Origin: Aliivibrio sifiae | GTDB taxonomy: Bacteria > Pseudomonadota > Gammaproteobacteria > Enterobacterales > Vibrionaceae | Reading direction: 5' to 3' | NCBI RefSeq assembly: GCF_002954705.1 | Contig: NZ_MSCO01000001.1 | Coordinates: forward strand, 2,301,971-2,365,970 | Length of the DNA stretch: 64,000 nt | Notes under the pieces: generated by a model | Told to the model about the DNA's origin: nothing | Databases searched by the model: none | Seen by the model: the letters and a program-made list of their open reading frames with translations, nothing else | Translations under genes and position numbers: made by a program | Shown: in pieces, positions 33,411 to 42,921 of the stretch | Position numbering within the stretch: position 1 is the stretch's first letter | Layout of the letters: every line of letters begins with the position of its first letter

Positions 33411-33980
33411 TTAATGCACTGTTTTAGATGCTTCGCTGTGTACTTTTTGGCCTAATTCAGCATGGATAGTAAGTACACAAATACGAGTATGTTCAACCAC
33501 TTGTTCAAATAGATTTTCTTGTTCTTCAAGATCATCTTCTTCATCAATCCCTAAACGAGCTATTTCCTCTAAATCTAATAATGCTTCTTTTAGTGATTCA
33601 GACGCTTTATCTAATTTTAATTCCACCAAACCCAATCCAGAAATAAAGTGATTAACCCATTCGCTTAATCCATCAGCTCGGTTCATTAACGTTTCAGTTT
33701 CATCAGGGATAAGCATATCCAAAGCAAAGTTATCTGTACTCAGTTCCGCAACGGTGCATTGGAAAATCGCGCTTCCCACTTGAAGGGCACTATCTGGCCA
33801 TCCCATTCCATCATTTGTGTAATCAAAAATAAGGGGTTTCCACGTTTTATCGTCTAGTGGTAAACCACCACTTATCATCCCCACAAGCAAACCATGTAAT
33901 TCTGCTGGAGTTACTGCTAATCCACTGTCTTTTAAAGCTGATTCTACGGTCAGGAAGGTTGGCATTTTAATTACGCTCAT
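33411..33980 (-). CDS. ygfB: UPF0149 family protein YgfB
   Basis: All-helical acidic protein of the YecA/YgfB family (189 residues compared with about 192 in E. coli). Features are ALKDSGLAVTPAELHGLLVGM near the N-terminus and NHFISGLGL in the middle. Its biochemical function is uncertain; in Pseudomonas it represses an AlpA-linked lysis and resistance programme. It heads the ubiH-ubiI operon and is divergent from zapA. Confidence 0.93.
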   Translation of the reverse strand: MSVIKMPTFLTVESALKDSGLAVTPAELHGLLVGMISGGLPLDDKTWKPLIFDYTNDGMGWPDSALQVGSAIFQCTVAELSTDNFALDMLIPDETETLMNRADGLSEWVNHFISGLGLVELKLDKASESLKEALLDLEEIARLGIDEEDDLEEQENLFEQVVEHTRICVLTIHAELGQKVHSEASKTVH

Positions 33981-34233
33981 GGAGTGGTCTCTGATTTTAT
34001 GAATAGTGCCACCATGCTACCACTTTGCGCATTTTCAGAAAACTCACGATCTCTCGCAATTGGGTATCTTTTCATCAGATTGTTGTTTTATTAAGAATAT
34101 AGTTAACCACCATCAACAAAGAGAGGGGAAATACTTGAATCTTATTCACGCATTTCTTATAGTTTCATTCACTTATCACTGATGTATTTTTAAATCGGTG
34201 TATTCTTCTAGTTTAACGATGAGTAATGTATTG

Positions 34234-34560
34234 ATGACAAGCCAAGCCGTGCAAGTCCAAATCTTAGGACGAGCCATCAAGGTTAACTGCCCTGCTGGTC
34301 AAGAAGCTGCGTTGAAAGAAGCAGCAAAAGATTTAGATAATAGAGTAAATGAATTATCTGAGCGAACTAAGGTAACCAATACTGAGCAATTATTAACTAT
34401 TACATCGTTAAATATCTGCTATGAGCTACATATGGCGAAGAAAGAAGCAAGCCAACATTCATCTGATGTTTATGAGCGAATGGGGCTGCTTGCTAGCGCA
34501 CTAGAAGCTGCAATTTCTACCGTAAAGCCTAGCCAAATAGAAGAAAATACGGCAGAATAG
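34234..34560 (+). CDS. zapA: Cell division protein ZapA
   Basis: FtsZ-bundling protein that stabilises the Z ring. The N-terminal globular part (VQVQILGRAIKVNCPAGQE) and NTEQLLTITSLNICYEL precede a C-terminal coiled coil. The frame is open from 34198, but MTSQAVQVQILGR aligns with the E. coli start MSAQPVDIQIFGR, giving 108 residues compared with 109. ygfB/zapA divergence followed by 6S RNA and ygfA is the standard gamma-proteobacterial order. Confidence 0.95.
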   Translation: MTSQAVQVQILGRAIKVNCPAGQEAALKEAAKDLDNRVNELSERTKVTNTEQLLTITSLNICYELHMAKKEASQHSSDVYERMGLLASALEAAISTVKPSQIEENTAE

Positions 34561-34590
34561 AGCTGTCGCTAAGGATAGCAAAAGAATTAA

Positions 34591-34773
34591 ATTTACCCTG
34601 GAGTGTTTGTAGGCGGATCTATGTCCCTGAGCCGATAAGCACAAATTAGGGTTAGTATTTATTTACTATTGAGCATGCTCGGCTTGTACTGAGAAGCCTA
34701 CGGTAAATGTTGCTGATCCGCCTTGAACCTAGGGTTCAAGGGCTACGACCACTACGGCACTTTGGGGTATTCC
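34591..34773 (+). ncRNA. ssrS: 6S RNA
   Basis: RNA that binds sigma-70 RNA polymerase in stationary phase. The 183-nt segment between zapA and ygfA keeps the family landmarks: CCCTGAGCCGATA on the 5' side, GAGCATGCTCGG in the apical arm, GAGAAGCCT, CCTTGAACC and AGGGTTCAAGGG on the 3' side, and closing ends ACCCTGGAGT / CTTTGGGGTAT. The ends are set by likeness to E. coli. The ygfA start codon follows the 3' end directly. Confidence 0.93.
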
Positions 34774-35355
34774 ATGACATCTCGTCGACACATTCGACAA
34801 TTGATTCGCCAGAATCGCAACGCTTTATCTCCTCAAGAACAAACTCAAGCCGCTGAAGACCTTGTCTTGCAATGCGCTAACGATCCTTATATTCAAAACG
34901 CAAAATCTATCGCTGTTTATCTATCTGTAGACGGTGAAATCGACACATCACTATTGATCAAATGGTTTTGGCAACAAGGTAAATCCGTTTCTTTGCCTGT
35001 TGTTCACCCTTTTAGTAAAGGGCATCTACTTTTTCTTCAATACAATTCAAATACCCAACTGCTCCTAAATAAATACCAGATCCCTGAACCAAAATTAGAC
35101 AAAAATCAAGTCGTTCCCGTTAATGAACTTGATATCATCATTACGCCCCTTGTCGCTTTTGATCAAACAGGTAATCGATTAGGTATGGGAGGCGGTTATT
35201 ACGATCGCACTCTAGTTAATTGGCATCACTATCAAACAGGCCCAATACCACTTGGTATTGCCCACACTTGTCAACAAGTTAAGTTATTACCCATCGAATC
35301 TTGGGATGTACCACTACCTCGAATTATTACTCCGAATCAAACATGGTATTGGTAG
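34774..35355 (+). CDS. ygfA: 5-formyltetrahydrofolate cyclo-ligase
   Basis: Converts 5-formyl-THF to 5,10-methenyl-THF with ATP. The frame is open from inside 6S RNA (34723), but the first 17 codons are RNA gene sequence. MTSRRHIRQLIRQNRNALS at 34774 is the family start, giving 193 residues. Motifs are the substrate/ATP loop RLGMGGGYYDRTL and the terminal IGIAHTCQ-type segment. It is co-transcribed with 6S RNA, as in E. coli (where it is also called fau). Confidence 0.96.
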   Translation: MTSRRHIRQLIRQNRNALSPQEQTQAAEDLVLQCANDPYIQNAKSIAVYLSVDGEIDTSLLIKWFWQQGKSVSLPVVHPFSKGHLLFLQYNSNTQLLLNKYQIPEPKLDKNQVVPVNELDIIITPLVAFDQTGNRLGMGGGYYDRTLVNWHHYQTGPIPLGIAHTCQQVKLLPIESWDVPLPRIITPNQTWYW

Positions 35356-35424
35356 AACCAAGTAACACGCAACTATAAATTACCTACCAAATTGAAACGT
35401 TAGTCAACTTTCTGCGGCATCAAA

Positions 35425-35440
35425 ACGAAAACGTTTGCAT
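35425..35440 (+). promoter_or_regulatory. PurR-like operator upstream of rpiA
   Basis: ACGAAAACGTTTGCAT matches the PurR operator ACGCAAACGTTTGCGT at 14 of 16 positions, including the central AAACGTTT. It lies about 80 bp before the inferred rpiA start site (-10 TATAAT at 35500-35505). Another LacI-family regulator such as RbsR is possible. Confidence 0.5.
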
Positions 35441-35547
35441 TAATCCTATTTTTTCTCGTTTATTAACTTATTTTTTCTGACGAAGAAAAATCGGTACGTT
35501 ATAATCGAGCCGTTTTATTTGAACTCTATTATTTCTAGGAGAAGGTC

Positions 35548-36204
35548 ATGACTCAAGACGAGATGAAAAAAGCAGCTGGTTGGGCAGCGTTAGAATACGT
35601 AAAACCGGGCAGTATTGTTGGTGTAGGTACAGGATCAACAGTAAATCATTTCATCGACGCACTTGCGACCATGAAGGGTAAGATCAAAGGCGCAGTATCA
35701 AGCTCTGTAGCATCAACTGAAAAACTAAAAGAATTGGGTATTGAAGTATTTGATTGTAATGATGTTGCTGGTCTTGATGTTTATGTCGATGGCGCAGATG
35801 AAATCAACGGTAAAAATGAAATGATTAAAGGCGGCGGCGCTGCACTTACTCGTGAAAAAATCGTTGCAGCTATCTCTGAAAAATTCATTTGTATTGTTGA
35901 TGATACAAAACAAGTGGAAGTATTAGGCCAATTCCCTCTTCCTGTTGAAGTTATTCCAATGGCTCGCTCTTACGTCGCTCGCGAGCTAGTTAAACTCGGT
36001 GGCGATCCTGAATACCGCCATGGTGTAACAACGGATAACGGTAACGTTATTTTAGATGTTCACAATATGAAAATTACTAACGCAAAAGAGCTTGAAGATA
36101 AAATCAATGCACTTCCTGGTGTAGTAACGGTTGGCTTATTTGCTCATCGTGGTGCAGATGCACTATTAGTCGGCTCTCCTGACGGTGTAAAAAAGTTCGT
36201 TTAA
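35548..36204 (+). CDS. rpiA: Ribose-5-phosphate isomerase A
   Basis: Interconverts ribose 5-phosphate and ribulose 5-phosphate in the pentose phosphate pathway. The 218 residues carry [16 protein letters not shown] (phosphate loop), [10 protein letters not shown] with the catalytic region and [22 protein letters not shown] precedes the ATG. A TATAAT lies 43 nt upstream and a PurR-like operator further out. Confidence 0.98.
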   Translation: MTQDEMKKAAGWAALEYVKPGSIVGVGTGSTVNHFIDALATMKGKIKGAVSSSVASTEKLKELGIEVFDCNDVAGLDVYVDGADEINGKNEMIKGGGAALTREKIVAAISEKFICIVDDTKQVEVLGQFPLPVEVIPMARSYVARELVKLGGDPEYRHGVTTDNGNVILDVHNMKITNAKELEDKINALPGVVTVGLFAHRGADALLVGSPDGVKKFV

Positions 36205-36221
36205 TCCAATAAGCGCACTTC

Positions 36222-36290
36222 TTATCCCTTAAGTCTAAGGGATAAAATGTCATTTGATTACAAACGGTACTCATTAGTGCCGTTTTTTAT
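36222..36290 (+). terminator. Tandem hairpins ending rpiA
   Basis: First a perfect 10-bp hairpin TTATCCCTTA / TAAGGGATAA with a 4-nt loop and no T-run. Then a true terminator at 36262-36288 (AAACGGTACT / AGTGCCGTTT plus Ts). Confidence 0.85.
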
Positions 36291-36406
36291 TAACTATTCC
36301 GTAATTTTCTTACCCAAACTGGTTATTTTTTGATACTTTATAATCATCAATAAATAATCACTTCCCATCAATCACTATTGATTTTGTTTTTAAGGATAAG
36401 AACGCC

Positions 36407-37636
36407 ATGGCAAAAGTATCTCTGGAAAAAGAAAAAATTAAAATTCTTCTTTTAGAAGGATTGCATCCATCTTGTGTTGAAGTCTTTCAAGCTGACGGCT
36501 ACACCAACATTGAATACCATAAAGGCTCACTATCAGAAGAAGAGTTACTTGAAGCAGTAAAAGATGTTCACTTCATCGGCTTGCGTTCGCGTACTCAACT
36601 GACTCAAGAAGTGTTTGATGCTGCTAATAAATTAGTGGCTGTGGGCTGTTTCTGTATTGGCACTAACCAAGTTAACTTAACAGCAGCAGCAAAGCGCGGT
36701 ATTCCTGTGTTTAATGCCCCTTTCTCGAACACCCGTAGTGTTGCTGAATTAGTTTTAGGGCAAATTCTATTATTACTTCGTGGTATTCCAGAAAAAAATG
36801 CCCAAGCTCACCGTGGCATCTGGAAAAAAAGTGCGGACGCTTCTTTTGAAGCAAGAGGCAAACGTTTGGGTATTATAGGTTATGGACATATCGGTACACA
36901 GTTAGGTATTTTAGCTGAAAACCTTGGTATGCGTGTTTACTACTACGATATCGAAAGCAAGCTTTCATTAGGCAATGCAACTCAAATTCAAACCATGAGT
37001 GAATTATTAAATAAGTGTGATGTTATCTCCCTTCATGTGCCAGAAACAGCGGGTACAAAAGATATGATGGGAGCTGATGAATTTGCTCGTATGAAGCCAG
37101 GTTCAATCTTCATCAACGCAGCTCGTGGTACTGTCGTTAAAATTCAAGATCTTTGTGATGCGCTTGAATCTAGTCATTTAGGTGGTGCTGCTGTAGATGT
37201 ATTCCCTGTTGAACCAAAAACGAATGCAGACCCATTTGAATCTCCATTACAAAAATTTGATAACGTCATCCTGACACCTCATGTTGGTGGCTCAACGCAA
37301 GAAGCTCAAGAAAACATTGGGGTAGAAGTGGCTGGTAAATTAACTAAGTACTCAGATAACGGCTCAACCTTATCATCAGTTAATTTCCCTGAAGTATCTC
37401 TTCCACTACATACCGATACCTCTCGCCTATTACATATTCATGAAAACCGCCCTGGTATCTTAACTAAAATTAACACCATTTTTGCAGATGAAGGGATTAA
37501 CATTGCAGCCCAGTACCTACAAACATCGGCAGAGATGGGTTATGTTGTCATTGATGTGGAAACGGCTCGTTCAGAAGAAGCACTTGTTCAGCTTAAAGCG
37601 ATTGACGGTACAATTCGAGCGCGTATTCTCCACTAA
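36407..37636 (+). CDS. serA: D-3-phosphoglycerate dehydrogenase
   Basis: First step of serine synthesis, NAD-dependent. The 409 residues contain the NAD motif GIIGYGHIGTQLG (about 156-168), INAARGTVV, the catalytic His region LTPHVGGSTQEAQENI, and a C-terminal ACT domain (about 335-409) for serine feedback. Length matches E. coli (410). rpiA-serA adjacency is conserved. A bidirectional terminator follows. Confidence 0.98.
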   Translation: MAKVSLEKEKIKILLLEGLHPSCVEVFQADGYTNIEYHKGSLSEEELLEAVKDVHFIGLRSRTQLTQEVFDAANKLVAVGCFCIGTNQVNLTAAAKRGIPVFNAPFSNTRSVAELVLGQILLLLRGIPEKNAQAHRGIWKKSADASFEARGKRLGIIGYGHIGTQLGILAENLGMRVYYYDIESKLSLGNATQIQTMSELLNKCDVISLHVPETAGTKDMMGADEFARMKPGSIFINAARGTVVKIQDLCDALESSHLGGAAVDVFPVEPKTNADPFESPLQKFDNVILTPHVGGSTQEAQENIGVEVAGKLTKYSDNGSTLSSVNFPEVSLPLHTDTSRLLHIHENRPGILTKINTIFADEGINIAAQYLQTSAEMGYVVIDVETARSEEALVQLKAIDGTIRARILH

Positions 37637-37668
37637 GATTTATACGCTTTAATCCCACAGTCAAAATA

Positions 37669-37702
37669 AAAAATGGGTTACCTTTACGGGTAACCCATTT
37701 TT
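37669..37702. terminator. Bidirectional terminator between serA and yggE
   Basis: AAAATGGGTTACC / GGTAACCCATTTT, a perfect stem with A and T runs on both sides, between convergent genes. Confidence 0.92.
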
Positions 37703-37723
37703 ACATTCAATTTCTTTTAGAGG

Positions 37724-38419
37724 TTAATCTTTAAGACGATATACGACAGACACAGAATCAGTAATAACCATTTGGTTATCTTGGTAGCTTTCTGAGATAT
37801 CTGACGCCGCCTCCATTCTCATACTTTTCATTAAAACAGGTTGGCTATAGTTATTATGATAAGAGACTTTCCAAACACCTTTTACTGCTGTACCAAAACC
37901 TTTCGCTAATGATGCTGCTTTATCGTTAGCATCTTTAATGGCCTCTAAACGTGCAGCCTCAATATATTCTTTTTCTTTACTGGTTTTTAATTCAATATGA
38001 TTAATACGGTTAATTCCATCGCCTAACGCTTTATCTAGGTAGCTATTCAATTTATTTAAATCCATTACCGTAACCGTAATATTACGAATAGCTTTATACC
38101 CAACAAGCTCTGGTTTTTTCCCTTTTGGGTAACGATACTCTGGTGTTAAGCGAATATTTCCACTGTTAATATTTTCACGTTTCACGCCTTGTACTTCTAA
38201 ACGTGCAAGGAAACTCGTCACGGCTTTATCTGCTGCTTGCTTTGCTTTTTCTGCGGTTGCTTTACTTTCTACCACATCAACTGAAAACTGCGCCATATCT
38301 GGCACAACAAGCACCTCTCCTGTACCTAATACTTCAAGATGAGGAAAATCGGGTGATGAAGCAAAAGCCATTGGTGTTAAACAAGCCGATAAACATAAAG
38401 CACTGATTATTTTTTTCAT
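37724..38419 (-). CDS. yggE: SIMPL-domain (DUF541) periplasmic protein, YggE type
   Basis: Secreted protein of the family that in E. coli is linked to oxidative-stress defence; its exact role is unknown. It has a signal peptide (MKKIISALCLSACLTPMAFA) and then the SIMPL fold with LEVLGTGEVLVVPDMAQFSV, ENINSGNIRLTPEYRY and YKAIRNITVTVMDLNKL. Length 231. It lies alone downstream of the mscS terminator. Confidence 0.9.
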   Translation of the reverse strand: MKKIISALCLSACLTPMAFASSPDFPHLEVLGTGEVLVVPDMAQFSVDVVESKATAEKAKQAADKAVTSFLARLEVQGVKRENINSGNIRLTPEYRYPKGKKPELVGYKAIRNITVTVMDLNKLNSYLDKALGDGINRINHIELKTSKEKEYIEAARLEAIKDANDKAASLAKGFGTAVKGVWKVSYHNNYSQPVLMKSMRMEAASDISESYQDNQMVITDSVSVVYRLKD

Positions 38420-38498
38420 GGTTAATATCTCAAAGTAACATCATAGAGTTATGACTATAGGAACAATAAATAATTCCCTTAGCCAACCAAAGTTCCAT

Positions 38499-38530
38499 TC
38501 AAAAAAAATGCTACCCGAAGGCAGCATTTC
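38499..38530 (-). terminator. Terminator of mscS
   Basis: AAATGCTACC / GGCAGCATTT with a CGAA loop and eight Ts on the minus strand. Confidence 0.85.
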
Positions 38531-38551
38531 ATGTATTGATTTAAGTAAACC

Positions 38552-39412
38552 TTAGTCTACTTTATTTAAATGCACATCCATTTGTGGGAATGGGATCTCA
38601 ATACCTTCATTATCAAGACCCTCTTTAATCGCTTGAAGCGTATCAAAGTAAACATCCCAGTATTGCTCTGTTTTACACCAAGGGCGAACAACAAAGTTTA
38701 CTGATGAATCAGCAAGAGCAACAACACCAACCGTTGGTGCTGGAGTTTTAAGAACACGCTCATCAGACTCAAGTACCTTAGTGATTACTTCTTTCGTTTT
38801 CTTCAGATCAGCACTGTAAGAAACACCAATTACATGATCAACACGACGAGTCGCATGACGAGAATAGTTTGTGATTGGGCTACCAATTACACCCCCATTT
38901 GGTACAACAACCATTTTGTTGTCTGGCGTTGTTAAAATAGTTTGGAAAATTTGAATTGAATCTACAGAACCTGCAACGCCACCAATCTCTACGTAATCGC
39001 CAGATTTGAATGGACGGAAAGCAACAATCAATACACCTGCTGCAAAGTTTGATAAAGAACCTTGAAGTGCAAGACCAACCGCTAAACCAGCCGCACCGAT
39101 AACCGCAACTACAGAAGCCGTTTGAACGCCGACTTTACCTAGCGCTGCAATTAATACGATGATAAATAGAAGGTAACGAACTAGTGTATGAACAAAGTTA
39201 ACAACCGCTTTGTCCATTTTCTTTTTCTCAAGAGCTTTGCCAACACCGTTTGCAATTTTCTTAACGATAATATTACCGATAAAAAGAATTGCTAATGCTG
39301 AAATAATATTTACACCATAAGTAATAAATAACTCTGAATTATCTGTTAGCCAAGTTTCTAAATTTGCTACTCCAGTAGTAGCTAAATCAGTTACTGCGCC
39401 TTGATCTGCCAT
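38552..39412 (-). CDS. mscS: Small-conductance mechanosensitive channel MscS
   Basis: Heptameric inner-membrane emergency valve against osmotic downshock. The 286 residues show three membrane helices (about 28-50, 68-92, 96-128). The third has the Gly/Ala-packed pore helix VIGAAGLAVGLALQGSLSN followed by FRPFKSGDYVEIGG and the cytoplasmic vestibule. Length equals E. coli MscS. The 255-bp spacer upstream holds no gene. Confidence 0.96.
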   Translation of the reverse strand: MADQGAVTDLATTGVANLETWLTDNSELFITYGVNIISALAILFIGNIIVKKIANGVGKALEKKKMDKAVVNFVHTLVRYLLFIIVLIAALGKVGVQTASVVAVIGAAGLAVGLALQGSLSNFAAGVLIVAFRPFKSGDYVEIGGVAGSVDSIQIFQTILTTPDNKMVVVPNGGVIGSPITNYSRHATRRVDHVIGVSYSADLKKTKEVITKVLESDERVLKTPAPTVGVVALADSSVNFVVRPWCKTEQYWDVYFDTLQAIKEGLDNEGIEIPFPQMDVHLNKVD

Positions 39413-39667
39413 TTGATTTGTCCTTTATAGTTATTCTCAGTATAAATTGAGATGATTGCCATTATGTTGACGATTTATACCAATTCTAACACCGCCAGTG
39501 TCAGTTTGATCTAAAATCCTTTTTAAAATCTATTTATTTAATTAAATTCTCTCTGGTAAGAAAAGAAAAAAAATACTAATTACAATAACCTATCTCATAC
39601 TATCAGATCAAACAATTATCGATACATTTTAATTACATTAAAAACACATTTTATCCATCAAGTACGG

Positions 39668-40447
39668 TTATTTCTTCTGTTCTTCTCTTTTGAAGATAAG
39701 CTCACTATCTGATGATTCAGCATCAACAAAATAGTATCCATCCACCGTAAAGCTTTTTAGCTCTTCTATTGTTGAAATTCTATTTTCAATAATAAAGCGA
39801 GCCATCAAACCTCTGGCTTTTTTGGCATAAAAACTAATAATTTTATACTGCCCATTTTTACAATCTTTAAAAATGGGCGTAATAATTTTAGCTGATAATT
39901 CTTTTGTTTTAACGGCTTTAAAATATTCATTAGATGCAAGATTAATCAATACATCCTCTCCTTGCTCAGTAATAACGTGATTCAATTTTTGTGTAATCGC
40001 ACTCCCCCAAAACTGATACAAGTTTGTTCCACGCTTGTTCGCTAACTTTGTCCCCATTTCTAACCGATAAGGCTGCATTAAATCCAATGGCTTTAAAAGG
40101 CCATATAATCCAGAAAGGATGCGTAAGTGTGTTTGAGCATATTCGATATCGCTATTCGTTAAGCTATTTGCATCTAATCCGGTGTAAACATCACCTTTAA
40201 AAGCATAAAGAGCCTGACGTGCATTATCATGAGTAAACGTCGTTGACCACTCTTCAAAACGAACCGCATTTAAACTTGCGATCTTATCGCTGACTTTCAT
40301 TAATTTAGAGATATCAAGAGGTGTTAAGGTCTTACATACCTTAATTAACTCAGCAGAATCTGAAATAAAATCAGGTTGAGTAAACGTATCTATTGGCAAT
40401 GGTGCTTCATAATCAAGAGTTTTCGCTGGAGAAACGACGATAAGCAT
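39668..40447 (-). CDS. yaaA: Peroxide-stress protein YaaA (DUF328)
   Basis: Family whose E. coli member limits intracellular free iron during hydrogen peroxide stress. The start [13 protein letters not shown] at 40447 matches E. coli (259 compared with 258 residues); a TTG two codons upstream is less likely. Further signatures are [36 protein letters not shown] and [15 protein letters not shown]. Confidence 0.96.
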   Translation of the reverse strand: MLIVVSPAKTLDYEAPLPIDTFTQPDFISDSAELIKVCKTLTPLDISKLMKVSDKIASLNAVRFEEWSTTFTHDNARQALYAFKGDVYTGLDANSLTNSDIEYAQTHLRILSGLYGLLKPLDLMQPYRLEMGTKLANKRGTNLYQFWGSAITQKLNHVITEQGEDVLINLASNEYFKAVKTKELSAKIITPIFKDCKNGQYKIISFYAKKARGLMARFIIENRISTIEELKSFTVDGYYFVDAESSDSELIFKREEQKK

Positions 40448-40499
40448 GAGCAAGATATCCCTGTATATTTTTATATATAAAGATAGTAACGATTAAGAT

Positions 40500-40531
40500 A
40501 AAAAAAAGCCACGCTAGGTTGCGTGGCTTTA
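40500..40531 (-). terminator. Terminator of the alanine/sodium symporter gene
   Basis: Perfect 10-bp stem AAAGCCACGC / GCGTGGCTTT, 6-nt loop, T-run on the minus strand. Confidence 0.9.
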
Positions 40532-40560
40532 TCTATTTATTTAATGGGTAAAAGCAATGA

Positions 40561-41994
40561 TCATTTTTGCTCTTTGACATTATCCCAAATACCTTCTTCA
40601 AGTTGAGAATGTAATTCTGGATAATCTTTACTATCGAATGTAGGGACCTTACCTTCACTTAGCTGTTTATTATAATCTTTTGCAAGCTTAATAACCGTAC
40701 CTGATAATAAAGAGATAGCGATTAAATTAACTATCGCCATTAACCCCATAGAGACGTCAGCAAGAGCCCATACCGTTGGTAGCGAAGATAGTGCTCCAAA
40801 CATTACCATACCCAATACAACAATACGGAAAATACCAATCCCAGCCTTATGGTTATGTTCTAAGAATATAAGGTTTGTCTCTGCATAAGAATAATTTGCG
40901 ATAATAGAAGTAAAAGCAAAAAAGAAAATAGCGACAGCAACAAAAATACCGCCCCAATCACCAACTTGGCTTGTTAACGCAAGTTGAGTTAATTCAATAC
41001 CTGTCACCTCACCATGAGGTACATATTCACCAGACATCAAAATGATTGCCACTGTTGCAGAACAAATTACAATCGTATCCATAAAAACACCTAGCATTTG
41101 GACATAACCTTGTGATGCTGGGTGTGGTGGATATGGTGTAGCTGATGCTGCTGCATTGGGTGCTGAGCCCATACCTGCTTCGTTAGAAAACAAGCCACGC
41201 TTAATACCATTAATCATCGCTTGTGCAATTGCATAGCCTAAACCACCTGCTGCTGCCTCTTGAAGACCAAAAGCACTCTTAAAGATCAAAGTAATCACAC
41301 CTGGTAGCTTTTCAATATTCGTGATCATAATGAACATGGCAATTGCTAGGTAAGCTAATGCCATCACTGGCACTATAATTTCAGCAGTACGAGCAATGGT
41401 TCTAAAACCACCAAAAATAACAATTGCTGAAATAATAACAATCGCGATACCGACATAAAGAGGTTCCCAACCAAATGCCGTTTGCATTGCTCCAACAATA
41501 GAGTTGGCTTGAACTGCATTGAAAACTAAACCAAAAGCAATAATCAAAAAGACAGAGAACAATACACCCATCCAGCGCATTCCCAACCCCTTCTCCATAT
41601 AATAGGCTGGACCTCCACGATAATTACCTTCATCATCTCTAGTTTTATATAATTGAGCTAACGTACTTTCTGCAAAAGACGTTGCCATGCCTAACATGGC
41701 AATCAACCACATCCAAAAGATAGAACCAGGACCACCAGCAGTTAACGCTACTGCGACACCAGCCATGTTACCTGTGCCAACACGAGCAGCAAGACTCGTA
41801 CATAATGCTTGGAATGATGAAATACCCGATGGATCTGATTTTCTACTGTTCTTCAATACCGAAAACATATGACCAAAATGGCGGAATTGAATAAAACCTA
41901 ATCGAATAGTGAAATAGATACCAATGGCAACCAGTAGATATACAAGTACTGAACCCCATAATAAGTCATTCAGTAAATTAATAAGACTTGTCAC
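40561..41994 (-). CDS. Alanine or glycine:cation symporter (AGCS family)
   Basis: Inner-membrane sodium-coupled transporter for alanine or glycine. The 477 residues contain about eleven hydrophobic helices and AGCS signatures: ARVGTGNMAGVAVALTAGGP, GGPAYYMEKGLG and NGIKRGLFSNEAGMGSAPNA. The exact substrate cannot be read from sequence. It stands alone, with a terminator after it and a 740-bp gene-free region before it. A small perfect hairpin (42025-42045) lies about 30 nt upstream of its start. Confidence 0.93.
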   Translation of the reverse strand: MTSLINLLNDLLWGSVLVYLLVAIGIYFTIRLGFIQFRHFGHMFSVLKNSRKSDPSGISSFQALCTSLAARVGTGNMAGVAVALTAGGPGSIFWMWLIAMLGMATSFAESTLAQLYKTRDDEGNYRGGPAYYMEKGLGMRWMGVLFSVFLIIAFGLVFNAVQANSIVGAMQTAFGWEPLYVGIAIVIISAIVIFGGFRTIARTAEIIVPVMALAYLAIAMFIMITNIEKLPGVITLIFKSAFGLQEAAAGGLGYAIAQAMINGIKRGLFSNEAGMGSAPNAAASATPYPPHPASQGYVQMLGVFMDTIVICSATVAIILMSGEYVPHGEVTGIELTQLALTSQVGDWGGIFVAVAIFFFAFTSIIANYSYAETNLIFLEHNHKAGIGIFRIVVLGMVMFGALSSLPTVWALADVSMGLMAIVNLIAISLLSGTVIKLAKDYNKQLSEGKVPTFDSKDYPELHSQLEEGIWDNVKEQK

Positions 41995-42736
41995 TTTTCC
42001 CTCTCCGTTACACTAATATTTCCTACACTTAGTTTTACTAAGTGTCCCTACTAATCTTGTATTCATTTTCTATTATTTATTCAGGAATGCTTGAGTTATC
42101 TTTTTTATTGCAACTCTATTCATTTATTTGCAGTAAATGTAAATACTTACTCACCTAGTAAGATTAGCGAGCTGAATGATGCTCAGTATTTACTAAAAAA
42201 TCAATAGAAAACAGAGACTCCGCCAATGACATTTTGTCTACAAAACTAGAAATTCAACCTCACAAGAGCAACAATAAAACACCACAACGATAACATCCAA
42301 ACCGTAATATAAGTGCAAAAATAAACTCGTCGTCCTCTTTGTTTATAAAAGATCCATATCTCTGGCTCTATAAAAAACAGAGAGATATAAGTTTAAATAC
42401 ACTAATTTTGTTTTTACTCTCTAATTTTTATTAATAAATAATGTGAATAGAATTCGTACCGCCAGATCTTATAAGAACCAATATTCTAGTTAACAAAAAT
42501 TAAACATGAAAATATATTAATCCTTTCTTATAAATCCACCAAAACCGCGGTAATTAATTCATTTAGGCTATATTTAAATCAGTTAAGTGATCACTATCTC
42601 ATAAAAAATTCACCAAAAAGAAAAAAATGCGAAACAGTTCAAGGTCATAATCGTTACTCTGTGATACTTAATAACATGCTAAATAAATACTTTACTCTTT
42701 GTAATAACTAATTAATTTATAAAAAACGAGGTGCTT
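41995..42736. other. 740-bp gene-free spacer
   Basis: Very AT-rich DNA between the symporter gene and the divergent DUF3545 gene. I find no credible coding frame, only small hairpins: 42025-42045 (ACACTTAG / CTAAGTGT, near the symporter start) and a pair ATATCTCT / AGAGATAT at about 42357-42390. It presumably holds both promoters and is much longer than other spacers here. Confidence 0.6.
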
Positions 42737-42916
42737 ATGGATGGGTACACATTAAATGATTTATTAGCTACGAAAACATCGACAACGAAGAAGAAACAAA
42801 CAAAGCGTTTATGGCGTGAAATAGAAGAACTTCAAGATCGTCGTCAACTATTACAGGAGTTAAAAGAGTTAGACCCTTTCTTTAAAGGAAATATCGATTC
42901 CGCAATTTTTAAATAA
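42737..42916 (+). CDS. DUF3545 family small protein
   Basis: A 59-residue basic/acidic helical protein: MDGYTLNDLLA, then a Lys/Thr linker, then TKRLWREIEELQDRRQLLQE and a terminal DPFFKGNID. The WREIE...RRLLxELxELDP pattern is typical of DUF3545 of marine gamma-proteobacteria, whose function is unknown. The ATG at 42737 is preceded by GAGGTG at a good distance; an upstream GTG is less likely. A MITE-like repeat follows immediately. Confidence 0.85.
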   Translation: MDGYTLNDLLATKTSTTKKKQTKRLWREIEELQDRRQLLQELKELDPFFKGNIDSAIFK

Positions 42917-42921
42917 AACTT

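Noticed and set aside
34723..34773. Upstream extension of ygfA
   Set aside because: These codons lie inside conserved 6S RNA sequence.
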